The notes beneath the pieces are model-generated. The model did no database searches, was not told the DNA's origin, and saw only the letters and a program-made list of their open reading frames with translations. The position numbers were made by a program, and so were the translations under genes. This document shows, in pieces, positions 40,113 through 47,563 of a stretch of DNA of 47,563 nt (within the stretch, counting starts at the first letter, position 1; each line of letters starts with the position of its first letter). The DNA lies in assembly GCA_902800005.1 (NCBI GenBank), contig CADCCP010000005.1:1-47563 (forward strand), in the 5' to 3' direction. The DNA is from an uncultured Ruminococcus sp. GTDB taxonomy: Bacteria; Bacillota; Clostridia; Oscillospirales; Acutalibacteraceae.

Positions 40113-40611
40113 CTTCAAATATACCTTTCATGGCAAATATCTTTACATATCCGCCGTCTGTATTCTTTTCCTTTACAACGTCGGGTATAACAGGCACATA
40201 ATATTCTTTACCGTCTTTTTCCACCTGATAAACGTCATTTGCACCTGTCTTTATTACATCAGTGATAATGCCGTACTCCGTACCGCTGTCAACATCAATT
40301 ACTTTCAAGCCTATCAGATCTTGAACAAAATCGGCACCTTTGGGAAGTTTCGCATCATCTCTGTTCATATACAGCACCATTCCACGCATGGTATCAGCCT
40401 GTTCAACACTTGTCACTCCATCAAATAAAATTATCCCCATATTTTTATGAACTTTTGAGGAGATGACTTTCATTTCCGTACCGTCCTTCTTGTACAGTCT
40501 TTTAAATCTGCACAAAAAATTTGCACTGTCACACCATGCTTCTACTCTCACTTCACCTTTCAAGCCATGTGTTCCGACTATCTTTCCTATTTCGAGAAAC
40601 TGCTTTTTCAT
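40102..40611 (-). CDS. rimM: Ribosome maturation factor RimM
   Basis: Assists 30S head assembly. The 169-residue protein has the N-terminal EIGKIVGTHGLKGEVRV motif and a PRC-barrel C-terminal half (DLIGLKVIDVDSGTEYGIITDVIKTGANDVYQV). GGGGGAA precedes the ATG at 40611; the nine extra upstream codons lie within the -10 region and are rejected. A terminator separates it from khpA, and a TATAAT sits just upstream, so it may be transcribed separately. Confidence 0.96.
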   Translation of the reverse strand: MKKQFLEIGKIVGTHGLKGEVRVEAWCDSANFLCRFKRLYKKDGTEMKVISSKVHKNMGIILFDGVTSVEQADTMRGMVLYMNRDDAKLPKGADFVQDLIGLKVIDVDSGTEYGIITDVIKTGANDVYQVEKDGKEYYVPVIPDVVKEKNTDGGYVKIFAMKGIFEDEN

Positions 40612-40645
40612 TATAATTCCCCCTAATATATTATACACCGAAAAT

Positions 40646-40680
40646 GCAAAAAGGAGAAGTCCAAACTTTCAGACCTCTCC
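40646..40680 (-). terminator. Terminator between khpA and rimM
   Basis: GGAGAGGTC / GACTTCTCC stem on the minus strand followed by TTTTTGC. Confidence 0.85.
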
Positions 40681-40717
40681 CAACGCAATTTTGTTGATTT
40701 TTAATAAAAATGAGAGT

Positions 40718-40951
40718 TTATTCGATTTCCACCTGAATTTTCTCGTCATTTTTTGCGGCAGCGGCACGCATTACTGTACGGATAGCCTTTGCGATCCTGC
40801 CCTGCTTGCCGATAACCCTGCCCATGTCGTTCTCGCTGACATGAAGGCGATATACAATGACACCCTCGTCATTTTTTTCATCAACCGTTACCTCGATAGA
40901 TGAAGGATCATCAACAAGTCCCTTTACGATCGATACCAAAAGTTCTTTCAT
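40718..40951 (-). CDS. khpA: KH-domain RNA-binding protein KhpA
   Basis: Small RNA chaperone of 77 residues, a single KH domain with the GKQG loop in MGRVIGKQGRIAKAIRTVMRAAA. It partners KhpB in Firmicutes and affects cell size and mRNA fate. ATG is preceded by GAGGTAGCC. The rpsP-khpA-rimM-trmD order is the conserved one. Confidence 0.95.
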   Translation of the reverse strand: MKELLVSIVKGLVDDPSSIEVTVDEKNDEGVIVYRLHVSENDMGRVIGKQGRIAKAIRTVMRAAAAKNDEKIQVEIE

Positions 40952-40966
40952 TGCCGGCTACCTCTG

Positions 40967-41209
40967 TCAGATGATATTGTTCTTTTTAAGAAGTGCCTTT
41001 ACGGTATCTGTAGGCTGTGCACCGTTTGCGATCCACTTCTTTGTTTTCTCAACGTCTACTTTGAACTCTGACGGCTCAACAAGGGGATTGTATGTACCGA
41101 TCTCCTCGATGAATCTGCCGTCACGGGGATACCTTGAATCTGCAACCACTACACGATAAAAAGGTGTCTTTTTTGCACCCATTCTGCGAAGTCTGATTTT
41201 TACTGCCAT
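40967..41209 (-). CDS. rpsP: 30S ribosomal protein S16
   Basis: Ribosomal protein of 80 residues: [42 protein letters not shown] at the start is diagnostic. TTGGAGG lies eight bases before the ATG at 41209; the five codons upstream overlap that site and are rejected. Transcribed after ffh. Confidence 0.98.
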   Translation of the reverse strand: MAVKIRLRRMGAKKTPFYRVVVADSRYPRDGRFIEEIGTYNPLVEPSEFKVDVEKTKKWIANGAQPTDTVKALLKKNNII

Positions 41210-41271
41210 TTGATTTACCTCCAAAAAAATTTTTTATATATTTCATCGGCTCTGCACCGTTGAAAACTCAC

Positions 41272-42687
41272 TTATCTTTTCTTTTTCTTCTTTTTATTCT
41301 TGCTGTCGAGCCTGCCGGGATTAAGCGGCATCCCTGCCCCCATATTTACTCCTCCGAGTCCCGGCAAAACGGGCATATGCTTTCTTTTGCCGTTTTTGCC
41401 CCTTGCATTCATGGTTTTCATGAACTTCTGCATTTCAGCAAACTGCTTCATAAGGCGGTTGACATCTTCAACTTTCATTCCGCTTCCTGCTGCGATCCTG
41501 CGTTTTCTCGACGGATTTATTATATCGGGGTGTTCCCTTTCCTGCTTGGTCATAGATGAGATCATAGCACCTATCCTGTCCATCTGTCTGTCATCGAAGT
41601 CCATATCTTTTATCTGGTCACTGATACCGGGCAATTTGGACAGTATACCCTTAATCGGTCCCATCTTCTTTATCTGCTGAAGCTGTTCATACAAGTCATT
41701 CATATCAAACTTATTCTGTTGGAACTTGCGAGCCATTTCTTCGGTTTTTTTCTGATCAAGGCGATTTTCCGCATCTTCTATGAGCGTCAATATATCGCCC
41801 ATACCCAAAATTCTCGAAGCCATTCTGTCCGGATGGAAAACCTCTAAATCATCAAGTTTTTCACCGATACCTGCAAATTTGATAGGCTTGCCTGTGACAG
41901 CCCTTGCAGAAAGTGCCGCACCGCCTCTTGTATCGCCGTCAAGTTTTGTGAGTATCAAACCGCTTATATCAAGCAGTTCATCAAACGACTTCGCTACATT
42001 AACAGCATCCTGACCTGTCATAGCATCGACTACAAGCAATATTTCATTTGGCTGAACGGCTGATTTTACCTCTTTCAGCTCATTCATGAGCTTTTCATCT
42101 ATGTGCAAACGTCCTGCCGTGTCAAGTATCACTATATCATTGCCGTAATCTTTAGCGTGTTTTACGGCATTCTCGGCAATAGTAACAGGATTTTCCTGTC
42201 CCATCTCAAATACTGCCACACCCGCCTGATTTCCAACGACCTTCAACTGTTCGATAGCGGCAGGTCTATATATATCACACGCTACAAGCAACGGTCTGTG
42301 TCCCTGACGTTTGAGCATTTTACCCAATTTTGCACTGTGAGTCGTTTTACCCGAACCCTGCAAACCGCACATCATAATAATTGTAGGCGGCTTGTTAGCA
42401 AAATTTATCCTTGTTTCTTCCGAACCCATCAATGCCGTGAGTTCCTCATTAACAATTTTTACAACCATCTGTGCAGGTGTAAGACTTTCCATAACATCCG
42501 CACCTATTGCACGTTCCGTAACTTTACCGGTGAAATCCTTTGCGACCTTGTAGTTTACGTCCGCTTCCAAAAGTGCAAGCCTTACTTCACGCATAGCATC
42601 CTTTACATCGCTTTCTGTCAGCTTGCCTTTATTCCTCAGTTTCTTGAAAGCCGCACTGAGTTTCTCCGACAATCCCTCAAATGCCAT
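41272..42687 (-). CDS. ffh: Signal recognition particle protein Ffh
   Basis: GTPase of the signal recognition particle that targets membrane proteins. The 471-residue protein has the N domain (1-85), the G domain with GLQGSGKTTHSAKLG, DTAGRLHID and TKLDGDTRGGAAL, and the methionine-rich M domain (about 325-440), with the RNA-binding RRIAAGSGM. The C-terminus is a run of lysines. It follows ylxM, its usual partner. Confidence 0.98.
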   Translation of the reverse strand: MAFEGLSEKLSAAFKKLRNKGKLTESDVKDAMREVRLALLEADVNYKVAKDFTGKVTERAIGADVMESLTPAQMVVKIVNEELTALMGSEETRINFANKPPTIIMMCGLQGSGKTTHSAKLGKMLKRQGHRPLLVACDIYRPAAIEQLKVVGNQAGVAVFEMGQENPVTIAENAVKHAKDYGNDIVILDTAGRLHIDEKLMNELKEVKSAVQPNEILLVVDAMTGQDAVNVAKSFDELLDISGLILTKLDGDTRGGAALSARAVTGKPIKFAGIGEKLDDLEVFHPDRMASRILGMGDILTLIEDAENRLDQKKTEEMARKFQQNKFDMNDLYEQLQQIKKMGPIKGILSKLPGISDQIKDMDFDDRQMDRIGAMISSMTKQEREHPDIINPSRKRRIAAGSGMKVEDVNRLMKQFAEMQKFMKTMNARGKNGKRKHMPVLPGLGGVNMGAGMPLNPGRLDSKNKKKKKKR

Positions 42688-42705
42688 CTCTCACACCCCT
42701 TTTTC

Positions 42706-42738
42706 AATTCATAATTCATAATGCACAATGCATAATTA
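42706..42738. repeat. Short near-palindromic repeat between ylxM and ffh
   Basis: Direct ATTCATA copies followed by ATAATGCA..TGCATAAT, overlapping the ylxM stop codon. It looks like a dispersed extragenic repeat, but I see no second copy here. Confidence 0.35.
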
Positions 42739-43104
42739 TATTATTTCATCAAGTTTTTTAAGTTCATTCAATATACTCTTGATACTCTCATTTATAATAT
42801 CAGAACGATATACCTTCATATTTTTTTCATCTATTGTATCAATATTTTTACGTATTTCCGCAAGGCTTTCTTTCAGCATACCGGACTTTTTTATAAGTCC
42901 CAATTTTTCCTCAGCCTCAAGAAGTATCGTTTCACTGCGTTTGATACTGTCACGCACTCCCTGCCTTGAAATACCCGTATTTTCGGCTATCTCCCCAAGC
43001 GACAGGTCATCATCATAATAATACTCTACCGTTTCACGCTGTTTATCCGTCAGCAACATTCCGTAATAATCAAGAAGTGTCGATATTTCCAAATTTTTCG
43101 CCAT
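42736..43104 (-). CDS. ylxM: YlxM family DNA-binding protein (SRP-associated)
   Basis: Small HTH protein of 122 residues resembling a sigma-70 region 4: LTDKQRETVEYYYDDDLSLGEIAENTGISRQGVRDSIKRSE. YlxM modulates SRP in Streptococcus and is nearly always next to ffh. ATG is preceded by GGAGGG. It opens the ylxM-ffh-rpsP-khpA operon. Confidence 0.95.
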   Translation of the reverse strand: MAKNLEISTLLDYYGMLLTDKQRETVEYYYDDDLSLGEIAENTGISRQGVRDSIKRSETILLEAEEKLGLIKKSGMLKESLAEIRKNIDTIDEKNMKVYRSDIINESIKSILNELKKLDEII

Positions 43105-43124
43105 TTCTTAACCCTCCGTTTCAC

Positions 43125-43145
43125 TGTAAAGCATTATCCTTTACA
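43125..43145 (-). other. Small hairpin in the ylxM leader
   Basis: TGTAAAG / CTTTACA perfect 7-bp stem with 7-nt loop, just upstream of the ribosome site. Confidence 0.45.
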
Positions 43146-43153
43146 CCTGACAC

Positions 43154-43182
43154 ATTATACTATACCCTTTTCATTTTGTCAA
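43154..43182 (-). promoter_or_regulatory. Consensus sigma-A promoter of the ylxM-ffh operon
   Basis: Perfect TTGACA (43177-43182), 17-bp spacer and perfect TATAAT (43154-43159). The strongest sigma-A match in the window. Confidence 0.93.
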
Positions 43183-43200
43183 GCGAATTTTTAAATTTCA

Positions 43201-43229
43201 TTGACCGGCATCAATTTCAATGATATAAT
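43201..43229 (+). promoter_or_regulatory. Sigma-A promoter of the LMW phosphatase gene
   Basis: TTGACC (43201-43206), 17-bp spacer, perfect TATAAT (43224-43229); divergent from the ylxM promoter. Confidence 0.85.
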
Positions 43230-43263
43230 TTAACAAATTTACATTTGAAAGGAGTTTTTTTCT

Positions 43264-43731
43264 ATGACAAGAATTATGTTTGTATGTCACGGCAATATTT
43301 GCCGAAGTCCTATGGCTGAATTTGTAATGAAGAAAATCGTCAAAGATGCAGGTATGGAAAATATGTTTCACATAGAGTCCTCTGCAACGTCCACCGAGGA
43401 GATAGGAAATCCCGTTTATCCGCCTGCAAGAAAAATCCTTGCCGAACACGGTATCAGGTGTGACGGCAAGTTTGCCCGTCAGATAACTCTTGATGATTAC
43501 AGGAATTTTGATTACATAATCGTTATGGACTACAACAATATCAGAAATCTCAACAGAATTATCGGTTCTGATACAGATAACAAAGTTCACTTGCTCATGC
43601 ACTACACCGGATATGAAAAAGGCGTTGCCGATCCGTGGTATACAAGAAATTTTCAGGCAACTTGGAAAGATGTAAATGAAGGCTGTCAGGCTCTTTTTAG
43701 ATACATTCTTAAAAATCTCCGTATTGACTAA
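43264..43731 (+). CDS. Low-molecular-weight protein-tyrosine phosphatase
   Basis: Cytosolic phosphatase of 155 residues. The CX5R loop is CHGNICRS at residues 8-15, and the general-acid Asp is in DPWYT near residue 122. The residue in the loop is Ile (NIC), as in tyrosine phosphatases; the arginine phosphatase YwlE has Thr there, so pTyr is the likelier substrate. ATG follows GAAAGGAG. The kinase partner is not in the window. Confidence 0.93.
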   Translation: MTRIMFVCHGNICRSPMAEFVMKKIVKDAGMENMFHIESSATSTEEIGNPVYPPARKILAEHGIRCDGKFARQITLDDYRNFDYIIVMDYNNIRNLNRIIGSDTDNKVHLLMHYTGYEKGVADPWYTRNFQATWKDVNEGCQALFRYILKNLRID

Positions 43732-43752
43732 ACGACTTTTATGTGATAAAAT
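43724..43752 (+). promoter_or_regulatory. Sigma-A promoter of the LRR protein gene
   Basis: TTGACT (43724-43729), overlapping the phosphatase stop codon, 17-bp spacer, TAAAAT (43747-43752). Confidence 0.7.
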
Positions 43753-43788
43753 AATTACAACTTAAATTCCACAAGGAGATGTTTTTTT

Positions 43789-44883
43789 ATGAAATTACAT
43801 AAGAAGATAATAGCAACTGCTTTGGCACTCTCTGTTGCGGCAGGTTCAGCTTTGTGTGCTTCGGCTGCCGGAAATGATGCTGCAGAACCCACACCTTCAA
43901 CGACCGTTGTACAGCTCCATAAATTCGACTCTGTCCGCACGATCATATCCAGACTTCTTAAAAAACCCACTATTGCCCGTCATTCTGCTGTTTATGTTAC
44001 TGTGAATGATTTCAAATATATCATTCATTTTTCAATCAAAAACGGTCTCACTGCCGAACTTGTAGAATATCACGGAAATGATACGGAGATCACCGTTCCT
44101 GAATTTGTCGTTAAAAAAATACCCGTCACAAAAGTATACTCTTTCGGTGAACTTGATGAAAATTACCGTCATTCGGTAAAAACTCTCAATCTCCCCAAAA
44201 CCATCAAGTCTGTGACAGGTTCAAGTGTCTTTGACCTGTTCGGTCTGGAAAACATAAACGTGTCTACCGAAAATCCCTATATCACCTCCGTTGACGGCGT
44301 GGTTTTCAGCAAAGACCTCTCCAAACTCCTCGCTGTTCCGCCTGCAAGGACTTCTTACGATATTCCCGATGAAGTCACAGCCATAGGTGATCGTGCCTGC
44401 TACGCTTCCTCGCTTAAAAGCATAACTTTCCCGGAAGGTCTTCTCTCCATAGGTGAATATGCTTTCTTCTCATCGCCTGCACTCAAAGAGATAACTCTCC
44501 CCCAGTCGACTGAGACTGTCGGTGACTATGCTTTCGCAAACTGTCCGAACCTTCAAAAAGCTGTCGTTCCGCTTGAAACAGAACTAAGTTACAGCAAGGT
44601 CTTTGAAGCTGCTGCCGATAATTTTACAGCATTATCTGCTAATACCGTTACACTCGGCGATGAGATAGTTATTCGCACTTATGAAAGAGATGACAGTTCA
44701 ACTTATGCTTTCTACTGCAAGCACAGTTCTGACAAAAAATGGCATACCGTACAGAATTTCACTGATATGAATATTGCCGTCATCTGCCCCGACAAAACAG
44801 GCGATCACCGCATCTGTGCAAAAATAAAAGCCCCTGACGGCACTGTTGTCAAAAATTACTGTAATATCACGGTCACTGACTGA
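43789..44883 (+). CDS. Secreted BspA-type leucine-rich repeat protein
   Basis: Exported protein of 364 residues with a signal peptide (residues 1-27, cleaved after CASA). The middle third has LRR_5/BspA-type repeats: ITVPEFVVKKIPVTKVYSFGEL, KSITFPEGLLSIGEYAFFSSPALKEITLPQSTETVGDYAFANC and similar. The last 90 residues form a predicted beta-rich, Ig-like module. Such proteins are common on Ruminococcus surfaces or in their medium and bind host or plant material; no anchor motif is seen here. ATG follows AAGGAG. Confidence 0.88.
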   Translation: MKLHKKIIATALALSVAAGSALCASAAGNDAAEPTPSTTVVQLHKFDSVRTIISRLLKKPTIARHSAVYVTVNDFKYIIHFSIKNGLTAELVEYHGNDTEITVPEFVVKKIPVTKVYSFGELDENYRHSVKTLNLPKTIKSVTGSSVFDLFGLENINVSTENPYITSVDGVVFSKDLSKLLAVPPARTSYDIPDEVTAIGDRACYASSLKSITFPEGLLSIGEYAFFSSPALKEITLPQSTETVGDYAFANCPNLQKAVVPLETELSYSKVFEAAADNFTALSANTVTLGDEIVIRTYERDDSSTYAFYCKHSSDKKWHTVQNFTDMNIAVICPDKTGDHRICAKIKAPDGTVVKNYCNITVTD

Positions 44884-44902
44884 TGTTTTCACTTTTTTAT
44901 CC

Positions 44903-44943
44903 AAACTGCTGTATGTCTCTCCAAATCATACAGCAGTTTTTTG
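44903..44943 (+). terminator. Terminator after the LRR protein gene
   Basis: AAACTGCTGTATG / CATACAGCAGTTT perfect 13-bp stem, 11-nt loop, then TTTG. Confidence 0.93.
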
Positions 44944-44989
44944 TGTATTTTCATTATTGATATTTTTTTAAAAAAGTTTTAAAATTATA

Positions 44990-45018
44990 GTGACTTTTAA
45001 CTAATTTTGTGTTATAAT
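44990..45018 (+). promoter_or_regulatory. Promoter of phoH-ybeY-dgkA-era
   Basis: GTGACT (44990-44995), 17-bp spacer, perfect TATAAT (45013-45018). A second TATAAT at about 45051 lacks a good -35 box. Confidence 0.55.
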
Positions 45019-45100
45019 TATAAAAATTATATTTCATTTTCCTATTTTTGGTATAATTGTTAAAAACTTATTGCCATATTTCATATTTTAAGGTGGTTCA

Positions 45101-46054
45101 ATGTCGGAAAAAACTATCAATATTGACCGTATGGAACAAGCAGTCGCCTTGTTCGGTACTTTTGATGAAAATATAAAACTGATACAAAATGAATACATGG
45201 TATCAGTTGTGTGCCGTGACTCCGAACTGAAGGTATCGGGTGACGTAGAGAATGTTGCCAAAGCCTCCAAAGTGATTGAAAGCCTTTTGGGACTCATCAA
45301 CAGAGGTGAAGCTCTTAGTGACCAAAATGTGCGTTATTGTATGTCGTTGGTCAACGAGGGCAATGAACAGCGTATCGAACAAATTGCAGGTGACTGTATC
45401 TGTATCACTTCAAGGGGCAAGCCCGTCAAGCCTAAAACCATCGGTCAGAAAACTTATTGCAGTGCTATAAGAAACAATACTGTAACATTCGGTGTAGGTC
45501 CCGCAGGCACAGGCAAAACATATCTTGCAGTCGCAATGGCTGTCACAGCGTTTCGTGCAAGAGAGATCAATCGCATTATCCTGACACGCCCTGCTGTCGA
45601 GGCGGGCGAAAAACTCGGTTTCCTGCCCGGCGATCTTCAAAGCAAAGTTGATCCCTATTTACGTCCCCTATATGATGCATTGTTTGATATGCTCGGTCCC
45701 GAAACGTATCAGAAATATGTCGAAAAGGGCAATATAGAAGTTGCTCCGCTTGCCTATATGCGTGGACGAACTCTTGATGACAGCTTCATCATTCTTGATG
45801 AAGCCCAGAATACCACCCGTGAACAGATGAAAATGTTTCTGACACGTCTCGGCTTCAACTCCAAAATGGTCATAACAGGCGATATTACACAGATAGACCT
45901 GCCCAACGGTGTGCGTTCAGGTCTTAAAGATGCTGTCCGCATTCTCAAAGACATTGATGATATAGATACCGTCATGTTCTCTGCAAAGGACGTTGTCCGC
46001 CACAGGCTCGTTCAGGATATTATCAAAGCTTATGACAACTCAACTCATACTTGA
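45101..46054 (+). CDS. phoH: PhoH family ATPase/helicase-like protein
   Basis: P-loop ATPase of 317 residues tied to RNA metabolism. A KH-like N-terminal part (1-110) precedes the ATPase with Walker A FGVGPAGTGKTYLAV, Walker B FIILDEAQNTT and the VITGDITQIDLP motif. ATG follows AAGGTGG. It heads the conserved unit with ybeY, dgkA and era. Confidence 0.96.
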   Translation: MSEKTINIDRMEQAVALFGTFDENIKLIQNEYMVSVVCRDSELKVSGDVENVAKASKVIESLLGLINRGEALSDQNVRYCMSLVNEGNEQRIEQIAGDCICITSRGKPVKPKTIGQKTYCSAIRNNTVTFGVGPAGTGKTYLAVAMAVTAFRAREINRIILTRPAVEAGEKLGFLPGDLQSKVDPYLRPLYDALFDMLGPETYQKYVEKGNIEVAPLAYMRGRTLDDSFIILDEAQNTTREQMKMFLTRLGFNSKMVITGDITQIDLPNGVRSGLKDAVRILKDIDDIDTVMFSAKDVVRHRLVQDIIKAYDNSTHT

Positions 46055-46095
46055 CTTGTCTTTGAAATATTTTCATAAAGAAAGGATCTTTAATT

Positions 46096-46599
46096 ATGGA
46101 TAAAATCAAAGTTATCATCACCAACAAGCAAAAAGATGTCAAAATACCCACAGGTCTTAGAATGCTCATCAGACGCTGCTGCAACGCTGTTCTCAAAATG
46201 GAGAAATTTGAAGGCTCGGTCGAAGTCAGTGTCACCCTCGTCAACAACAAGCAAATAAGAGAACTCAATTCTATTTACAGAAATATCGACAGAGTAACAG
46301 ATGTACTTTCATTCCCTATGGGAGAGAACGGAAAATATGATACCGATCCCACTAACGGTGCTAAAATTCTCGGCGACATCGTCATCTCTATGGAAACCGC
46401 CATTGAACAGGCTGATCGTTTCGGTCACTCTCTCCAGCGTGAAGTAGGCTACCTTACCGCTCATTCTATGCTCCATCTTCTCGGTTATGACCATGAAGAC
46501 AACGGTATACAGCGTATCCGTATGCGTGAAAAAGAAGAAAAAGTCATGACCTTGCTTGGTCTGCCAAGTTCTTCAAGCTACGTCATGGACGGGGAATGA
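46096..46599 (+). CDS. ybeY: Endoribonuclease YbeY
   Basis: Zinc endoribonuclease of 16S rRNA 3'-end maturation and ribosome quality control. The 167-residue protein carries the zinc motif HSMLHLLGYDH (H-x3-H-x5-H) near residue 132 and RVTDVLSFPM. AAAGGATC precedes ATG. It works with Era, encoded two genes on. Confidence 0.96.
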   Translation: MDKIKVIITNKQKDVKIPTGLRMLIRRCCNAVLKMEKFEGSVEVSVTLVNNKQIRELNSIYRNIDRVTDVLSFPMGENGKYDTDPTNGAKILGDIVISMETAIEQADRFGHSLQREVGYLTAHSMLHLLGYDHEDNGIQRIRMREKEEKVMTLLGLPSSSSYVMDGE

Positions 46600-46603
46600 T
46601 CTT

Positions 46604-47059
46604 ATGTCTTTCCTGCGTAGCTTCGGATTTGCTTTCCGCGGAATACTGCATTGCATAAAAAACGAGCGAAACATGAGATTCCATACAGTCGCAGCACTGT
46701 ATGTTCTCATTTTTGCACGTTTTTTTGATTTTTCAAAAGAAGACTATATCCTGCTCTTTCTCACGATAGGCGGTGTCATATCAGCAGAACTCTTCAACAC
46801 CGCCATTGAAGACCTTTGTGACCGTGTTTCCAAAGAACATCACCCTCTTATCAAGTCCGCAAAGGACTGTGCCGCAGGTGCTGTACTTGTACTTGCTATT
46901 TTTGCCGCCGTTACGGGCATTGTTCTTTTTTGGAACATTAACGGCTTGTTATTAATGTATAATTTCTATATCACTCACCCTGTCAACTTTTTATTGCTGA
47001 CCGTTTCAGCAGTGCTGTCAATACTTTTCATCATAGGAAAAAGGAAAGATGTCAAATGA
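46604..47059 (+). CDS. dgkA: Diacylglycerol/undecaprenol kinase family protein
   Basis: Membrane kinase of 151 residues with about three membrane helices. The active-site region ELFNTAIEDLCDRVSKEHHPLIKSAKDCAAGAVL has the conserved Glu, Asn, Glu and Asp. The Gram-positive members phosphorylate undecaprenol, feeding the cell-wall carrier lipid. The C-terminus is about 25 residues longer than the Bacillus protein, with an extra hydrophobic segment. ATG at 46604 has GGGGAA upstream; the frame's earlier start overlaps ybeY and is rejected. Its stop overlaps the era ATG (ATGA). Confidence 0.93.
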   Translation: MSFLRSFGFAFRGILHCIKNERNMRFHTVAALYVLIFARFFDFSKEDYILLFLTIGGVISAELFNTAIEDLCDRVSKEHHPLIKSAKDCAAGAVLVLAIFAAVTGIVLFWNINGLLLMYNFYITHPVNFLLLTVSAVLSILFIIGKRKDVK

Positions 47060-47563
47060 AAAAAACCGCTTTTATTGCCATCGTAGGCAAGCCGAATGTC
47101 GGCAAATCTTCTATACTCAATAAAATACTGAAACAAAAGATCGCCATCGTTTCGTCAAAGCCCCAAACTACCCGTACACGCATAATGGGGGTTCTGACGG
47201 AAAACGATACTCAACTCGTATTCATCGATACACCGGGACTGCACAAGCCCCGAAACAGCCTTGATAAATATATGCTGCGCTCTGTCAGTGAGTCCGTTGC
47301 AGGTGTAGATGTCTGTGTGCTTGTCACGGAAGCAGACAAACATATCTCTGAAGAAGAGCTGCAGCTTATCGATAAATTCAAATCCATGAATATGCCTGCC
47401 GTACTCGCCATAAATAAAACAGATACCGTTCAGGATAAATCAAAGCTCGCTGTGCAGATCGCTGAACTATCTCAGCTTTATGACTTTCAGAGCATAGTTC
47501 CCTGCTCGGCTCAGACTGGCTCAGGTATAGACGACCTTAAACTTGAACTTGGCAAACTTGCCT
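47056..47563 (+). CDS. era: GTPase Era (partial, cut by window end)
   Basis: Ribosome-assembly GTPase that binds 16S rRNA 3' end. Only the N-terminal 169 residues are present; the C-terminal KH domain is outside the window. Visible GTPase motifs: G1 GKPNVGKSS, G2 TTRTR, G3 DTPGLH and G4 NKTD. ATG overlaps the dgkA TGA (ATGA). The unit phoH-ybeY-dgkA-era is the standard Firmicutes arrangement. Confidence 0.97.
   Translation, partial: MKKTAFIAIVGKPNVGKSSILNKILKQKIAIVSSKPQTTRTRIMGVLTENDTQLVFIDTPGLHKPRNSLDKYMLRSVSESVAGVDVCVLVTEADKHISEEELQLIDKFKSMNMPAVLAINKTDTVQDKSKLAVQIAELSQLYDFQSIVPCSAQTGSGIDDLKLELGKLA

Noticed and set aside
1-47563. CRISPR array, tRNA, rRNA, prophage or complete IS
   Set aside because: No regular spaced repeats, no cloverleaf with CCA end, no rRNA-like segments and no transposase or phage genes were seen.

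Overview
The window is an AT-rich, ordinary chromosomal segment of an anaerobic, spore-forming Clostridia member; the gene set most resembles Ruminococcus and relatives (Oscillospirales). Spore formation is indicated by a forespore sigma factor (sigG) and an alpha/beta-type small acid-soluble spore protein. Anaerobic life is indicated by the class III ribonucleotide reductase with its activase, a 2[4Fe-4S] ferredoxin and an NfnAB-type bifurcating transhydrogenase. Genus is an inference. I saw no rRNA, tRNA, CRISPR array, prophage or full insertion sequence.

Layout. 1-4 kb: cytidylate kinase-like gene, a small lipoprotein with 11-residue repeats, a yerC/methyltransferase/hslO operon, and the spore protein gene. 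3.8-8 kb: nrdD-nrdG behind two NrdR boxes, then a CNNM/CorC-type membrane protein. 8-11 kb: GH13 glucosidase, ferredoxin, sigG. 11-17 kb: rpsO, pnp (with a long leader hairpin), and the aroA-aroC-pheA operon. 17-20 kb: folate transporter gene behind a tetrahydrofolate riboswitch, and nfnB/nfnA. 20-25 kb: AraC regulator with a possible leader peptide, rpsT, a 60-residue Cys-rich protein with a DUF368 lipid-carrier transporter, radC, and a DUF3810 membrane protein. 25-28 kb: ftsE-ftsX-M23 peptidase. 28-33 kb: SAM-I riboswitch and metK; then, on the other strand, a lysine riboswitch driving asd-dapA-dapB and a stand-alone tandem ACT protein. 33-39 kb: rsmD-coaD-coiled-coil-transglutaminase operon, uvrC, ptsH. 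38.6-39.4 kb: a long gene-free stretch with a 183-bp MITE-like element and two Spo0A-box-like sites. 39-43 kb: ylxM-ffh-rpsP-khpA and rimM-trmD. 43-47.6 kb: LMW phosphatase, secreted LRR protein, and phoH-ybeY-dgkA-era (era cut by the window end).

Together the genes cover translation and RNA maintenance (rpsO, pnp, rpsT, rpsP, ffh, rimM, trmD, rsmD, ybeY, era), amino-acid synthesis (aromatic, lysine/DAP, SAM), redox balance, cell-wall division control, and parts of sporulation. Many sigma-A promoters match consensus with 17-bp spacing, so transcription units can be drawn with some confidence.

I did not find a clearly new multi-gene system. The best leads are non-coding or modular: the MITE-like element lying between the ptsH promoter and gene, the pnp leader hairpin, the stand-alone ACT regulator in the lysine operon, the putative leader peptide before the AraC gene, and the explicit Shine-Dalgarno/anti-Shine-Dalgarno switch behind the tetrahydrofolate riboswitch.
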